From the NCBI RefSeq assembly GCF_009389715.1, contig NC_052399.1:22887146-22951145 (forward strand): DNA of 64,000 nucleotides. The letters run 5' to 3'. The position numbers and the translations under genes are program-made. Origin of the DNA: Phoenix dactylifera (taxonomy: Eukaryota; Streptophyta; Magnoliopsida; Arecales; Arecaceae). Below, one piece after another: positions 1 to 10,621 of this stretch. The notes below the pieces were generated by a model. That model was not told the origin of the DNA, made no database searches, and saw only the letters and a list, made by a program, of their open reading frames with translations. Every line of letters starts with the position of its first letter. Within the stretch, counting starts at the first letter, position 1.

Positions 1-1042
1 TCATGTAATCCATATCTCTCAACATTCCTCTGTTAGGTAGCCAATCTGCTGATTGGCTGCTTTCATGAAATATATGAGTAGCCTTACAAATCTGAACAAT
101 TTCTTTAATTTTTCATGTCTTTATTGAGGTACTCAATTGGATCGAGCTAGCTAACTCTTGGTTGGTTCTTTTCACCATCTTGTCATCCCACCTAGCTAGC
201 TGGAGGCACAATAGAGCACATCGCTTTCCAAAACCATCAGCCTCTTGTCACCCATCCATATATGATATAATATGGCACCAGAGATGATTAAGATAACTAC
301 GGAGTGTGACAAATTACGTAATTTACAAACGCGGAGCAAAGGCAGGCTATTTGAGTTTCTCCACCACCTTTGAAAGTTTTCCAAAATTTTTAGTCTTAGA
401 TTTAGGGGTGCAAATGAGTTGGATCAGATCGGATCATAAGTGATCCCGTTTCGATCCGATTTTTTATTCGGATTCTAATTTTGAATCCAGATTCGATTCG
501 ATTGAAGATCGGATCGGGTTGGATCGGATCGAGTTCGAGTTAGATCCGGATTGGGTTCGGATTTGGGACGGATCTTATTCGAATTCGAATCGGATCCATT
601 TTGGGAAAGAGCTTGGGTAAATCTAATATGGTCATATCATAATTACGAGGTGCTGGGTGATCCAGGACTTGAAAGACTTGCAATTGACCTTCAGTCAGAA
701 CAGATGCCCATTGACTTACTAACTAAGTCGGTCTACAAGCTAAATTTCATATCACACTATTTTTTATCTATATGACTGATTGGACGGAACTTGGTGTCTC
801 CCAGCTCCCCTCTCACGAGGACAAAAAAAATCCCAGACTTCTTCCAAAATCCAATTCCATTGCAGAAAACTGGCACATGACCCATATTCAGTTGTGTTCC
901 CTCACTTTCTCAGTTCAAAAGTTAAAAGAAACAAAAACCAAAAAACGGAAGGAAAAAAAAAAGAAAAGAAAAACTAGCTACAGACTTTTGACATATGGAT
1001 ATGGATATAAGCACATGAGCTGCACATATGAAGATTTTGAAT
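1..1042. other. Intergenic DNA with GGATC-rich degenerate repeats
   Basis: No gene is recognised. Between about 410 and 600 the sequence is a degenerate string of GGATC, GATCGG and ATTCGG words, a pattern common in plant intergenic repeats. Just after it, 590-778 is open on the + strand and faintly resembles the end of a retroelement polyprotein (residues EQMPIDLLTKSV), but the match is too weak to name. The rest shows nothing. Confidence 0.4.
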
Positions 1043-1056
1043 AGAATGATCACGTG

Positions 1057-1693
1057 CAGAGATTCTTCAGGCAGGGTTAGATTACAGACTTTAGACAGCT
1101 CGGGACATCTGGGGTGCCCACATTGCTTCGGCAGCTCCTTATACAGTTTTCTTTACTTAGGAGCTCCCACCCCCGAGTTTTTTCAAGGTCAATTTTGATG
1201 GCTCTATCATGGACGGAAGTAGGAGGGAAGGGGCCGGTTTTGTCATCAGGGGGCCGAGTTCGAGTGTGGTGGCAGTGGGGGGTGTCAGATCTTCGACACC
1301 TCGGTTCCAGAAGCAGAGTTACGGGCGGCTTGGATATGATTGCGTTATGTACGACACGTGCTTTAGGTGACTTCCATCCTCTTGGAGGGTGATAAGGCCA
1401 CAGTGATCAGCTAGGTCCGACGGGGCATGAGCAGGGATGGAAGTGTTCATCCCTGCTCTGTGATATTTGGTTGATGATCAGGGAGAGCATTACATTTCAA
1501 GCTATGTATGTATATCGTGAGGCTAACGAGGCGGCATATTGGGTGGCGGCATATGTAGCGAGCCACTCAGGAAGCATCCTGTGGGATAGAGAGGATGAGA
1601 TGCCTGTTGCATTACGGGACCTTTTGTTTGCCGATTTTATTAGGTGTGTTCATATCCATGATGTATGAAATGCCCGTTTCAGCAAAAAAAAAA
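1057..1693 (+). mobile_element. LINE 3' end (RNase H tail), copy A
   Basis: This is the 3' part of a plant non-LTR retrotransposon. Frames from about 1190 onward read like the terminal RNase H domain of plant LINEs, ending with YREANEAAYWVAAYVASHSG and then LRDLLFADFIRCVHIHDV before a stop at 1666-1668. A poly-A run begins at 1684. The 14-bp word AGAATGATCACGTG lies at 1043-1056 and again at 1694-1707, so the insertion is bounded by a target-site duplication. The copy is 5'-truncated, as usual for LINEs. The upstream half of the RNase H frame is shifted and shows no continuous reading frame, so it is dead. Confidence 0.75.
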
Positions 1694-1704
1694 AGAATGA
1701 TCAC

Positions 1705-1964
1705 GTGTCGTGGTGGGACCATTCCCTACTCCGAGATATTTGGGCTATGGGTAGAGATGGGGACGCCTTTCTGGCCAGGCATATTTATAGGGAGGCTAAT
1801 GGGGCCGCAGATTGAGTGACCTCTTACGTGGCCAGTTACTGAGGCGGCACTTTGTGGATGAAGAGGGGAGAGCTGCGCACGGCTCTCCGTGATATATTGT
1901 TTTCTGACTTTATTGGATGTCTCCATACTCGTGTACTGCGAGACACCCACCTAAGCAAAAAAGA
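1705..1964 (+). mobile_element. LINE 3' end (RNase H tail), copy B
   Basis: A second, different LINE tail. The frame reads IYREANGAAD, then a stop, then SYVASY, another stop and GGTLW, and ends LRDILFSDFIGCLHTRVL, followed by a short A-run at 1957-1962. The word AGAATGATCAC follows at 1965-1975 and also ends the target duplication of copy A at 1694-1704. Copy B therefore appears to have inserted first and copy A later landed in its left target duplication. In-frame stops show that it is dead. Confidence 0.7.
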
Positions 1965-1975
1965 AGAATGATCAC

Positions 1976-2318
1976 TAATTTGTTGGCATATGTGGAAAGC
2001 AATTTTTTTTTGAAAAAATGGTGTTATCAAATATATCGACTAAGTGGGATTGCTGATATACACATAGATACTTCGGATGTAAATTTAGTAGTTCTTGCGG
2101 CAATATCTTTTGCGGCTTTTGGCACTCCATCTAATATATCGATAATTCGATGCTATTTTTATCTATCAAAAAATTAATATTAAGCGATAATTTTAGATCT
2201 GTTGTTTACAGCTTGATGATGCTATGGGATCCACTTCGGTGCATGCTTTGCACTATAACTATACATATCTGGATAGCCACCATACCATCTATTTTAGAGA
2301 CAGACAATTATCATCCAA
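1976..2318. other. Unassigned intergenic DNA
   Basis: AT-rich sequence with no recognisable gene or repeat, lying between the LINE pair and the hAT-like element. Confidence 0.4.
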
Positions 2319-2989
2319 CACATAATCAGGGGCGGCCCAATGCATTTCGGGGCATAAGGCGAATTCACTAAGAGGGACCTTTTTTTTAAAAAAAATATTT
2401 TTTTTAAAAATAAGTACAAAATACTTTAAAATTTTATTTAAAAATAATTCATCTATCTTTTTGAGAAGCAAAATTACTAATCAAACTTGATTTCTTTTTC
2501 CTTTTTTCCATTCTTTTGTTTTTTCCTTTTTCTTCTTCTTTCCTTCCTCTCTTTTCTTTCATTTTCTTTTTTTTTTTCCCTCCCTTCTTTTCTTTCCTCT
2601 TTATTGTTCTTTCCTATGTGGGTTTCTCAGTCCCAACCCCATCCAGATTTCTATTTTCTCACAAGAACAAAATGATTTGGTCATTAAGAGACACCCCCAT
2701 CACACTATGATTTAAAACCATAGTTGCAACAGCTCCATAAGACATAAATTTGAATAAACAGTATATTGTACTTTACGGTGTGAACACATATCAAATTTAA
2801 ATTACTTGGACATACCAGCGGATTTAAAAATAGTGCCAGCATAAAATAAGATGCCATTGATTCCACTTAGCTGCTGCAATACAAGTAGACCGATTTCTAT
2901 CTGTACAATTACAAGACATGATTCCTCTTTAGAAGAAAGTTTTTGCTGTCAAAGATTGATGAATTAAACTGTAAGTGGAAAGCACACAA

Positions 2990-4262
2990 AATTACCATAA
3001 GAGGAAGCTCTGTCTTCATGAAGATCTGAAATTATCACACACTTAAGAGTTTGACATTTTTGAAAGAGCTACAATTCTACAAGCCTTGGTATATTCATCT
3101 TAGATTATATAAAACTCAAAACAGTAGTATTTAAATGATTACACACCCAGCTTAGTCCCAACCAGAATAATTGGAACATTTGGTGCAAAGTGACGAAGTT
3201 CAGGCATCCACTGGTCGACAAACAAAATAGTAAGATTGCAAGCATTTATTGAAAGCACTAGCAGATGTATAAATAACAAGGACTCTTAAGACATGAAGAA
3301 TTAAGGATTCCGTTGTCATATGAAATTAAAACATATACTTGAACATCATAGAAAAAGCATGGTAAGAACGTGTACGAGTAAAAAAAGGGAATAAAAGAGC
3401 AGGTGGTCAAAATCCGATCGAGATTTCACAATAACTGTGAGGATCCGTGCGGGCGTGTGTTTAGTCCTACATCGGTTATTCGCTGGGTAGATCTTGGGTA
3501 CTTATACAGGATCAAGAAACCCAAATAATATCTTCCGGCTAGCCATTTTGGGTGAGGTCCTGAGTTGTTACAAATAGTATCAGAGCGGACCCGGCCCATA
3601 ACCTATGTGGACTCGGAGATACTGTAGCACGGATTCATTGGGGCTGACCACGAGCCAATCGTGGTGTTTGTGATTATATTTGAATAGATATAAACTCTTA
3701 GCCTGACGAGGACGTCAGGGCTTGAACGGGGGGAGTATGTGAGGATCCGTGCAGGCGTATGTTTAGTTCCACATCGGTTATTCGCTGGATAGATTTTGGG
3801 TACTTATACAGAATTAAGGAACCCAAATAATACCTTTCGGCTAGCCATTTTGGGTGAGATCCTGGGTTGTTACAATAACACTTCAAAATTAAACTTGCAC
3901 TTTTGTTTCAAACATGGTGAAAGCATATCCAACAAAACTGTAACAATCTAAGACTTCACCCTGCTGATTAAAGGGAAAGCTAAAACAAATATGTCTGCAC
4001 TCTGCACCCCTATAACTCAGTGGTCTCAGTCTGCTATAGTCTTCTTGTCCTATAAAGGCAAACATGGAAACCGGAAAGTTAAAGCTTTATTAAATAATAG
4101 AAATCTAGCATGCAAAACCAAATCGAAAAAAATAAAAGACTTATTACCTGCAGTGTCCCACAATACCAAGTTGACAATGCTCCCATCCACAGAAACATTA
4201 GCGTTGAAGTTATCAAAGACAGTGGGATTTGGGAATATAATCCTCCCCAAAAGTCACATTCT
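2990..4262 (-). pseudogene. ROP/RAC small GTPase gene fragment, with introns, inside the hAT element
   Basis: Four exons of a plant Rho-type GTPase can be read. About 4148-4262 gives DYIP then [15 protein letters not shown] and LVLWDTAG, the switch I to switch II region. The next, ending at 4049, gives QEDYSRLRPLSYRGA. The third, 3147-3210, gives [20 protein letters not shown]. The last, from 3025 downward, gives DLHEDRASSYG. Introns with GT and AG borders are kept and codons join across them (DTAG to QEDY, TKL to DLHED), so a genomic piece was captured, not a cDNA. It is broken: there is a small insertion after DYIP and a frameshift after SYRGA. The first exon with the P-loop and the C-terminal exons are not seen. 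In life ROPs control polarity and the actin skeleton at the plasma membrane; this copy should not function. Confidence 0.75.
3436..3874 (+). mobile_element. TRIM (miniature LTR) element, structurally whole, nested in the hAT element
   Basis: Two direct terminal repeats of 137 bp (3436-3572 and 3738-3874) begin TGTGAGGATCC and end GTTGTTACA. A primer-binding site related to TGGTATCAGAGC (initiator tRNA-Met) follows the left repeat at about 3575. A purine run (ACGGGGGGAG) precedes the right repeat. The target duplication is ATAAC on both sides (3431-3435 and 3875-3879). The interior is only 165 bp and has no coding capacity, as expected for TRIMs. By eye the repeats differ at about 13 of 137 sites, so the insertion is several million years old or more. 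It sits inside what was an intron of the captured GTPase fragment. Confidence 0.85.
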
Positions 4263-4439
4263 AGTGGATGTAAGATCTAAATCACGGCCATATCGATAAT
4301 TATTTCGTCTGGAGCTTACGACAAACAAAATTCTCAGGACAAGCAAATGGCATAAAGAGATCTATGTTTGAAATTGAGAATGATTCTTTCCATCTAGGAT
4401 TCTGGTCCTTCAGAGAAAACTAAGAACTTAAGGAACTAG

Positions 4440-4905
4440 AATAGGTCAAAAGTTGGAGAGGAGATCCGGCCGGCGGAGCCGAGGATGGCGAGGAGAGCTG
4501 GAGAGGACTTTCGGACTCCGAAGCAGGGGCGGCCCAAGAGATGGAGAGTAGATCCGGCCGGCGGCTCGCCACTCGCCGGATCTTCCGTTCTTGCCTTCGT
4601 GGAGCCGGAGGAGGGGCACGGTGGACGGAAGGAGGCCGGACTCCGGAGCCCGAAGGTCAGAGGATGGGAGGAGCCGAGGACGGCGTCGTCGGTAAGGAAA
4701 GCTGGAGTCTGGAGAGGAGATCCGGACTCCGGATTACGGAGCAGGGGCGGTTCAAGAGTTGGAGAGGAGATCCGGCCGGCCGGAAAATCGGAGCCCGAAG
4801 GTCGGAGCCTTGGAGGAGTTGAGGACGGTGAGGAGAGCTGGAGCGGTGGAGCTTGGAGAGGACTCCGGAGTAGCCGAGCAGGGGCGGTCCAACTATCCAA
4901 GAACT
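4440..4905. repeat. GC-rich degenerate tandem repeat inside the hAT element
   Basis: About three degenerate units share the words GAGGATGGCGAGGAGAGCTG, GGAGAGGAGATCCGG and CAGGGGCGG. The last word occurs at 4524, 4742 and 4879, giving spacings of 218 and 137 bp, and is identical to the first nine bases of the element end. Long reading frames on both strands here come from GC-rich composition and are not genes. Confidence 0.6.
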
Positions 4906-5332
4906 GAAAGGGGGGAGACAGTGCCAGAGAACTGAAGAAACCGAGCTGCCGAGAACCGGAGAAGGTTCATCAATAAAAAAGAAAGCACCGACAGAGAAGG
5001 AGGGAGAGAACTCAGAGAAGGAGGGAGAAAATGCCAGTTGCTTGTCATTTGATTGTCGTAGCCGGTAGCCGTTGCCCAGGGCCTAACCTGTCTCAAATAT
5101 CTGTTGTCGGGGAGACACCGAAGGGGACGCACTGTAGCGGCGTAGCCCGTAGCCATCGCCCACTGCCACTGCCCAGCTAGCTTTTCGCCTTTCGCATGTG
5201 AAAGGCTGAAAGCTGTGCATTAATTAAGCAAAAAAAAAAAGCTGGGCTCCGAGCAGTGGGGGCCTTCTCTGGGCCGAGGGCCTTAGGCGACCGCCTCAAT
5301 CGCCTAAAGCTCGAGCCGGCACTGTACATAAT

Positions 5333-7339
5333 GTACCGTGTTGGACGCCAAATGTGTCGTATTTAGTTCTAGAGATGAATGACAGCTATCCATATCCAAG
5401 ACGAAAAGAGCTTATTGCCTAAAGTAGAAGATCCTTATCTTATCCAATTTGGCCACGGGCATGCGAAATCATTTTGCTAGCTATGTCTTGTATAATCCTA
5501 GCCATGAGAAAAAGCAGATGGCAAATCATCATGCTTTGACATGCAACGAAGACAAATATAGTATTTTCTTCTACATATTACAGTGCTGACGAGACTCCCT
5601 CACTTCTTTCCCCCAGTCTCACTCTAAAAATAAAGAAGGGCTTGATCAGGGAACTACCTCAAATGGTGCCACTTTTGCTGTTGTAGTCATGATGCTCTTA
5701 AGTGATCTCCAGGGGATTGTAAAGAAAAGGATTGCGAACTATTCAAACAACGCCTGCTATTAAAAGACGATTTCCTATACTATCTATTCAAAATGATGAG
5801 CTAACATGTTTGCCTGTTCCTCCTCCTAAATTCGTGCCCCTGCATTTCATAACTTTTTATCTTAGAAAGTGGTCTCTTGCCCTCGCTAGAATCCAAATCT
5901 CGCAGGCCTGGTTCCTAACTTTTTGAGGGGAAAAAAAAAAATCTTAGGACGGCGTGACAAAGCCATGCAAGATTTCCATAAAAGAAGACAGGCAAACGCC
6001 AGGCGGGGACCGGCACCACGTAATCAGACATCACGAGCCCCACCGAACTCGATGTTCTACGGCGTCGCAGGACTAGGATCCTCCCTGGCCCAACTTAGAT
6101 GATTACGGTGATCGAATAGGAACCACATGCCCGCTGTCTGTACTGTGATGGGCATCTAATCACATCAATCATGGGCATCTAATCACATCATTCCATCAAT
6201 CATGAAGGTCATGATTAGATGAAGGCATATCCTCTCAACTCGAAATCGGGCACTAAATCGCGATCCTCCATAACACAGGATCCCCAGGCCGGCCATTGAA
6301 GAAAAGCCTTCTCAAACCTATCAGTAGTTTTAGTCTTGTTCGAAGGAAAAGCCTTTTTGGTCTATTCCCAACCGAAAGTGCCTGGGTTCCTGGTATTTCG
6401 TGATCATGAGATGACCGACTCATTTGGCTTCTGCTTTTCATAAAAGCTAAGCTGGGATGCTTTGTGACATCTGGGACCTAATAGGGATGGGCCTACTTGA
6501 TGTTAAAATGGTGGTAGGCTGTTGTGGGAGGTGGATCTAAAAATTTATAGAATGATTATTTGGGTGAGTCATCTTGAGTGTTTGAGTAGTTCTTCTTCAA
6601 TTTAGTTTCAATTGCTATAGAAATATCACCCACAACGACTTTCATATATACTTTATTTCATCAAAAAAAAGAAATTGCATATATTACCAAATATATCCAT
6701 CACCACAAACTTTTACCTCTTATATAAAAGATCTCCTCTTACATTCCCATCCATGCATGTTCACACACACACAAAAAAAAAATTCGTAGAATCTCTTTAT
6801 TGCTTATAATCACGATCAACAACTTGGGATATCATTTAAATCAATACCATGATCATCCAATCAAACTTCATGGAAGTGCAAATCAACATCACCACTAGTA
6901 ACATATCTATTATCTATTCCAATCTCCTACGTGTCAATGAAACATAATGGATTGGTGTCACCAATAGCTTACTAAGTTGCGTATTTTAAAATTTTATATT
7001 TCTTAGCTTTTTTTTTTTCTTTTAGAATGCTGGATATGCAGTAGTGAGTGCACTCTTTTGTGGACAAGGAGGCTAGCCTAAGTCCTAAGCTTCACCTCCG
7101 AGACTATATTTTTATCTTAAACTTATTTATTAGCCAGGAAAGATGCCATGTTGTTTTATAACTATTGATTGGAGTGCGTGCATTACATAGGTTCGTCCGA
7201 GGAACACCAAAACCGCCGTAAAATGATCACTTGGCTCCAAGAGCCCCTTCGTGCTTTAATCGGTTCTCTGGAATAAAAAGGACTCGATCGTTTCCTTTCT
7301 TTACCCTTTTCTTTTCGTCCGACCAAATCCAAGTGTCTC
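5333..7339. other. Intergenic DNA upstream of the NPR gene
   Basis: No gene is recognised. A short near-duplicate (GGGCATCTAATCACATCA, twice) lies at about 6150-6195. The stretch just before the gene (7100-7339) should contain its promoter; no clear TATA box stands out. Confidence 0.35.
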
Positions 7340-7372
7340 CCGTCCTCCTCCTCCTCCTCCTCCTCCTCCGTC
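7340..7372 (+). repeat. (TCC)n microsatellite in the likely 5' UTR of the NPR gene
   Basis: About eight CTC/TCC trinucleotides in a row, some 70-100 bp before the start codon. CT-rich leaders are common in plant genes. Confidence 0.7.
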
Positions 7373-7439
7373 CCCAACCTCTCACCCTTTCCGTTAGCTT
7401 CCATCCCGACCAAATCCACTTCTGTATAGGCGCGGGGAC

Positions 7440-10400
7440 ATGGAAGCGAGCCAGCTCACCGTCGCGACGGCATTCTCGGACTCGGACAACGGCAGCAGCG
7501 TCTGCTTTGGCGACGCCGTCCCCGCACCGGCGGACTCCGCGGCAGCCGACTTGGAGGCCTTCCGCCGCCTCTCCGACAACCTGGGCTCCGTCTTCCAGTC
7601 GCCGGACTTTGAATTCTGCGCCGACGCCCGCATCGCCGTCGCCGGCAGCCCCCCGCGCGAGGTCGGCGCACACCGCTGCGTGCTCTCCGCCCGGAGCCCC
7701 TTCTTCCGCGAGGTGTTCGCGAAGCGGGAGAAGGGGGCGCCGGCGAAGCTGGAGCTCAGGGAGCTGGTGAGGGACTTCGAGGTCGGGTACGAGGCCCTGG
7801 TGGCGGTCGTGGGGTACCTCTACAGCGGGAGGGTGGGACCGCTCCCGAGAGTGGTCTGCACGTGCGTCGACGAGGAGTGTTCTCACGGCGGCTGCCGGCC
7901 CGCCGTTGATTTCACGCTCGAGGTGCTCTATGCTTCCTTCACCTTCCAGATCTCCGAGCTGGTCAACCTCTTCCAGGTGAGGACATGCAAGTAGTCTCAT
8001 CTTTCTCTGTTTTCGTTTTCTTGAGGTTTTGGATGGTTTTGAGCAACGGGCTGGCTTAAAGATGAGTTCTTGGTTGGGTACAGAGTATATTTGGAGGTGG
8101 GTTCTCTTGAAATCTGCTCTTTAGTTCTTGTTTTCTTTCTTGAGGTTCATGGACGGCATTAAGTAATGGATTGCTTAGAAATGAGTTCTTAATTTAACTT
8201 AGTTTTTTTTTTCTCTCGAGGTATTGCGTGGTTTTAACTTTTAAAATAATGGGTTTCCTAAATTCTAAAAGATGCTTTCTTTGTTGGCTTTGAAACGACT
8301 TTTGGAGTTTCATTCTCTAAAGTTTAATGACCTTTGGTTTTCTCTTTTCTTTAGTTCTTATTTCTTTGTGTTTTGGATGGTTCAAGTAATGATTGTTAGA
8401 GAATGAGTTCTTGTTTGGTTTTGATTCGGTATCAGTTGCTTTTGGAGGTGGGTTGTCTGGAATCTGATCTTTTGCTGGCTTGCTGTTTACTTCTCCCTTG
8501 TTTTCTTGATGTGTTAGTAGTTTTAAGCAATAGGTTGGCTTAAAAAATGAGTTCTGAAAGGTGGTTAATTGGAAAATTTTGTCCTTCTCTTGATTGGGTT
8601 TGAATAAACCGTATTTGGATTAAAGATGATCTATTTACATCTTTGAGGATAGAAAGAAGGAGGTGGACGTTGACTAAAAATCTTTATGAGGAATTGGAGA
8701 ATGAACTTTATAGGTAGTTAAATGTGTTTGATCTTTCCAATTGCTTCATCATTTATACAATCGCACGCTTAGAACTAAAGGCTTATGAAACTGGCGTTGT
8801 GGTTCTGTGAATTTTCCTGAGATATTTGCTCTGTCATGGCTAACTTCTTTACACTTTCTTACTCAAAACTTGTATTTTTCTTGGGTCTTCTCTTTCTTGA
8901 CCCTTCTATATCCGAACCCCTTATCATTCTGCTTCCTCCTCATATTAATTGATCAGTGCATTCAGTTATGAAGCTTACCACCACCTTTGCATAGCTGTTC
9001 AACATGAGAATATTGTCACTGCTGAACTTAAGCTTGCTCTCAAGGCGAGCTTTGCAAACTCCAAACGATCAAATATGTCATGCTTTAAATGGTGTCGTTG
9101 AGCTCATATAAGTGAAAATTATGCTAGGAATGCATTATGAGATATTGAAGTGAAGTTGCGATGCACTTTAAGCAATTATATGGAAACTGCAAGGTTGGTT
9201 TTGACTAATAGGTCCAAGGTCAGGAAGTCATGTGTTGGGCCACCCTGGTGGGGTTAACCCTATTCTTCGAACCTTGGTTTCTTAATTGATTCCATTATAC
9301 TAGTTAACAATGCTTCAAAGTAAATAAATTTGGCTTTTTGATTGTTGTTGAGGACTCTGTGAAGATGGTAAGCCATCATTTTTTTTTTTTGGTTTCATTG
9401 CAGCGACACCTTCTTGATATTCTTGAAAAGGTGGCTATAGATGACATACCGGCGATTCTAAATGTTGCAAAACTATGCAGCAAGTCTTGTGCCAAATTGC
9501 TTACCAAATGCATTGAAATAATAGTGAAGTCAGACCTGGACACTGTGACACTTGACAAGGCATTGCCTCCAGATATTGTCAAGCAAATAATAGATTCACG
9601 GTTAAGTTTTGGATTAGTTGGACCTGAAAGCAGGGACTTTCCTGATAAACATGCAAAGAGAATACACAGAGCTCTTGATTCAGATGATGTTGAATTAGTT
9701 AGAATGTTGCTAAAGGAGGGGCACACCTCCTTAGATGATTCATATGCACTGCATTATGCTGTAGCACATTGTGACTCAAAAATCACTACAGAGCTTCTGG
9801 ATCTTGGACTTGCAGATGTTAATCACAGAAATCCAAGGGGTTATACTGTACTTCACATAGCTGCGATGCGTAAAGAACCAAAAATTATTGTTTCCCTTCT
9901 AACAAAGGGAGCTAGACCATCTGATCTAACATTAGATGGAAGAAAAGCACTTCAAATCTCGAAGAGACTTACCAAGTCTGTGGATTACAATAGGTATACT
10001 GAAGAAGGAAAAGCCTCTCCCAAGGATCGGTTGTGCATTGAAATATTAGAGCAAGCTGAAAGAAGGTACCCACAAATAGGAGAAGCCTCTGTTTCTCTTG
10101 CAATGGCAGGTGATGACTTGCGTGGAAGATTGTTATACCTTGAGAACCGAGGTAATTTATTTCTCTTCCTACAAAAATTGTTTTTTTGCATGTTAATCTT
10201 TTCAAGAGGAGTTTTGCATTTTGATCTTATAACAACAAAGTTATGTTTGGATTGGAGTCTGTTAAACTGATATGCATAAAACCATGTAGTTAGCTTTACA
10301 TTGCATGTCATTGAGGATCTAGTATCTTTAATTTCTCATCTGTATGATTCTGCAGATTAGTTAGCCAGATATGTTAGCTCTGTTTTCAGGTTGTTTTTGC

Positions 10401-10571
10401 ATACACCGATAACTGAGGATGGTGTGCAGTCTTTAATCCTTGCAAGGTATGTGGGCAAGCCCCCACACTAAACTATACTCTAAACGAATAACAAGTTATT
10501 ATTAAATCATTTCCTGGGGTCAAATTATGAAGTCTGACTCCACTATGTATAGAAAATTGATGACTAAAACA

Positions 10572-10621
<50 letters not shown>

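Larger units (their letters stand above)
2327..5324. mobile_element. hAT-like non-autonomous DNA transposon carrying a ROP GTPase fragment
   Basis: The left end begins CAGGGGCGGCCC and the right end, read inward on the other strand, begins CAGTGCCGGCTC. CAG(G/T)G ends are typical of hAT elements. Eight-base flanks CACATAAT (2319-2326) and TACATAAT (5325-5332) match at 7 of 8 positions, fitting the hAT 8-bp target duplication. Subterminal sequences on both sides share an AGGCGA(A/T)T word. No transposase is visible inside, so it is non-autonomous. The cargo is a ROP/RAC GTPase pseudogene on the - strand (2990-4262), a nested TRIM (3436-3874) and a GC-rich tandem repeat (4440-4905). The superfamily call rests on ends and target duplication only. 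Confidence 0.7.

Noticed and set aside
4436-4907. 140- and 154-codon frames on both strands
   Set aside because: They fall in the GC-rich tandem repeat of the hAT element and have no domain.
7227-8000. 257-codon - strand frame opposite NPR exon 1
   Set aside because: Antisense shadow of a GC-rich first exon; the + strand has BTB and zinc motifs and proper splice sites.
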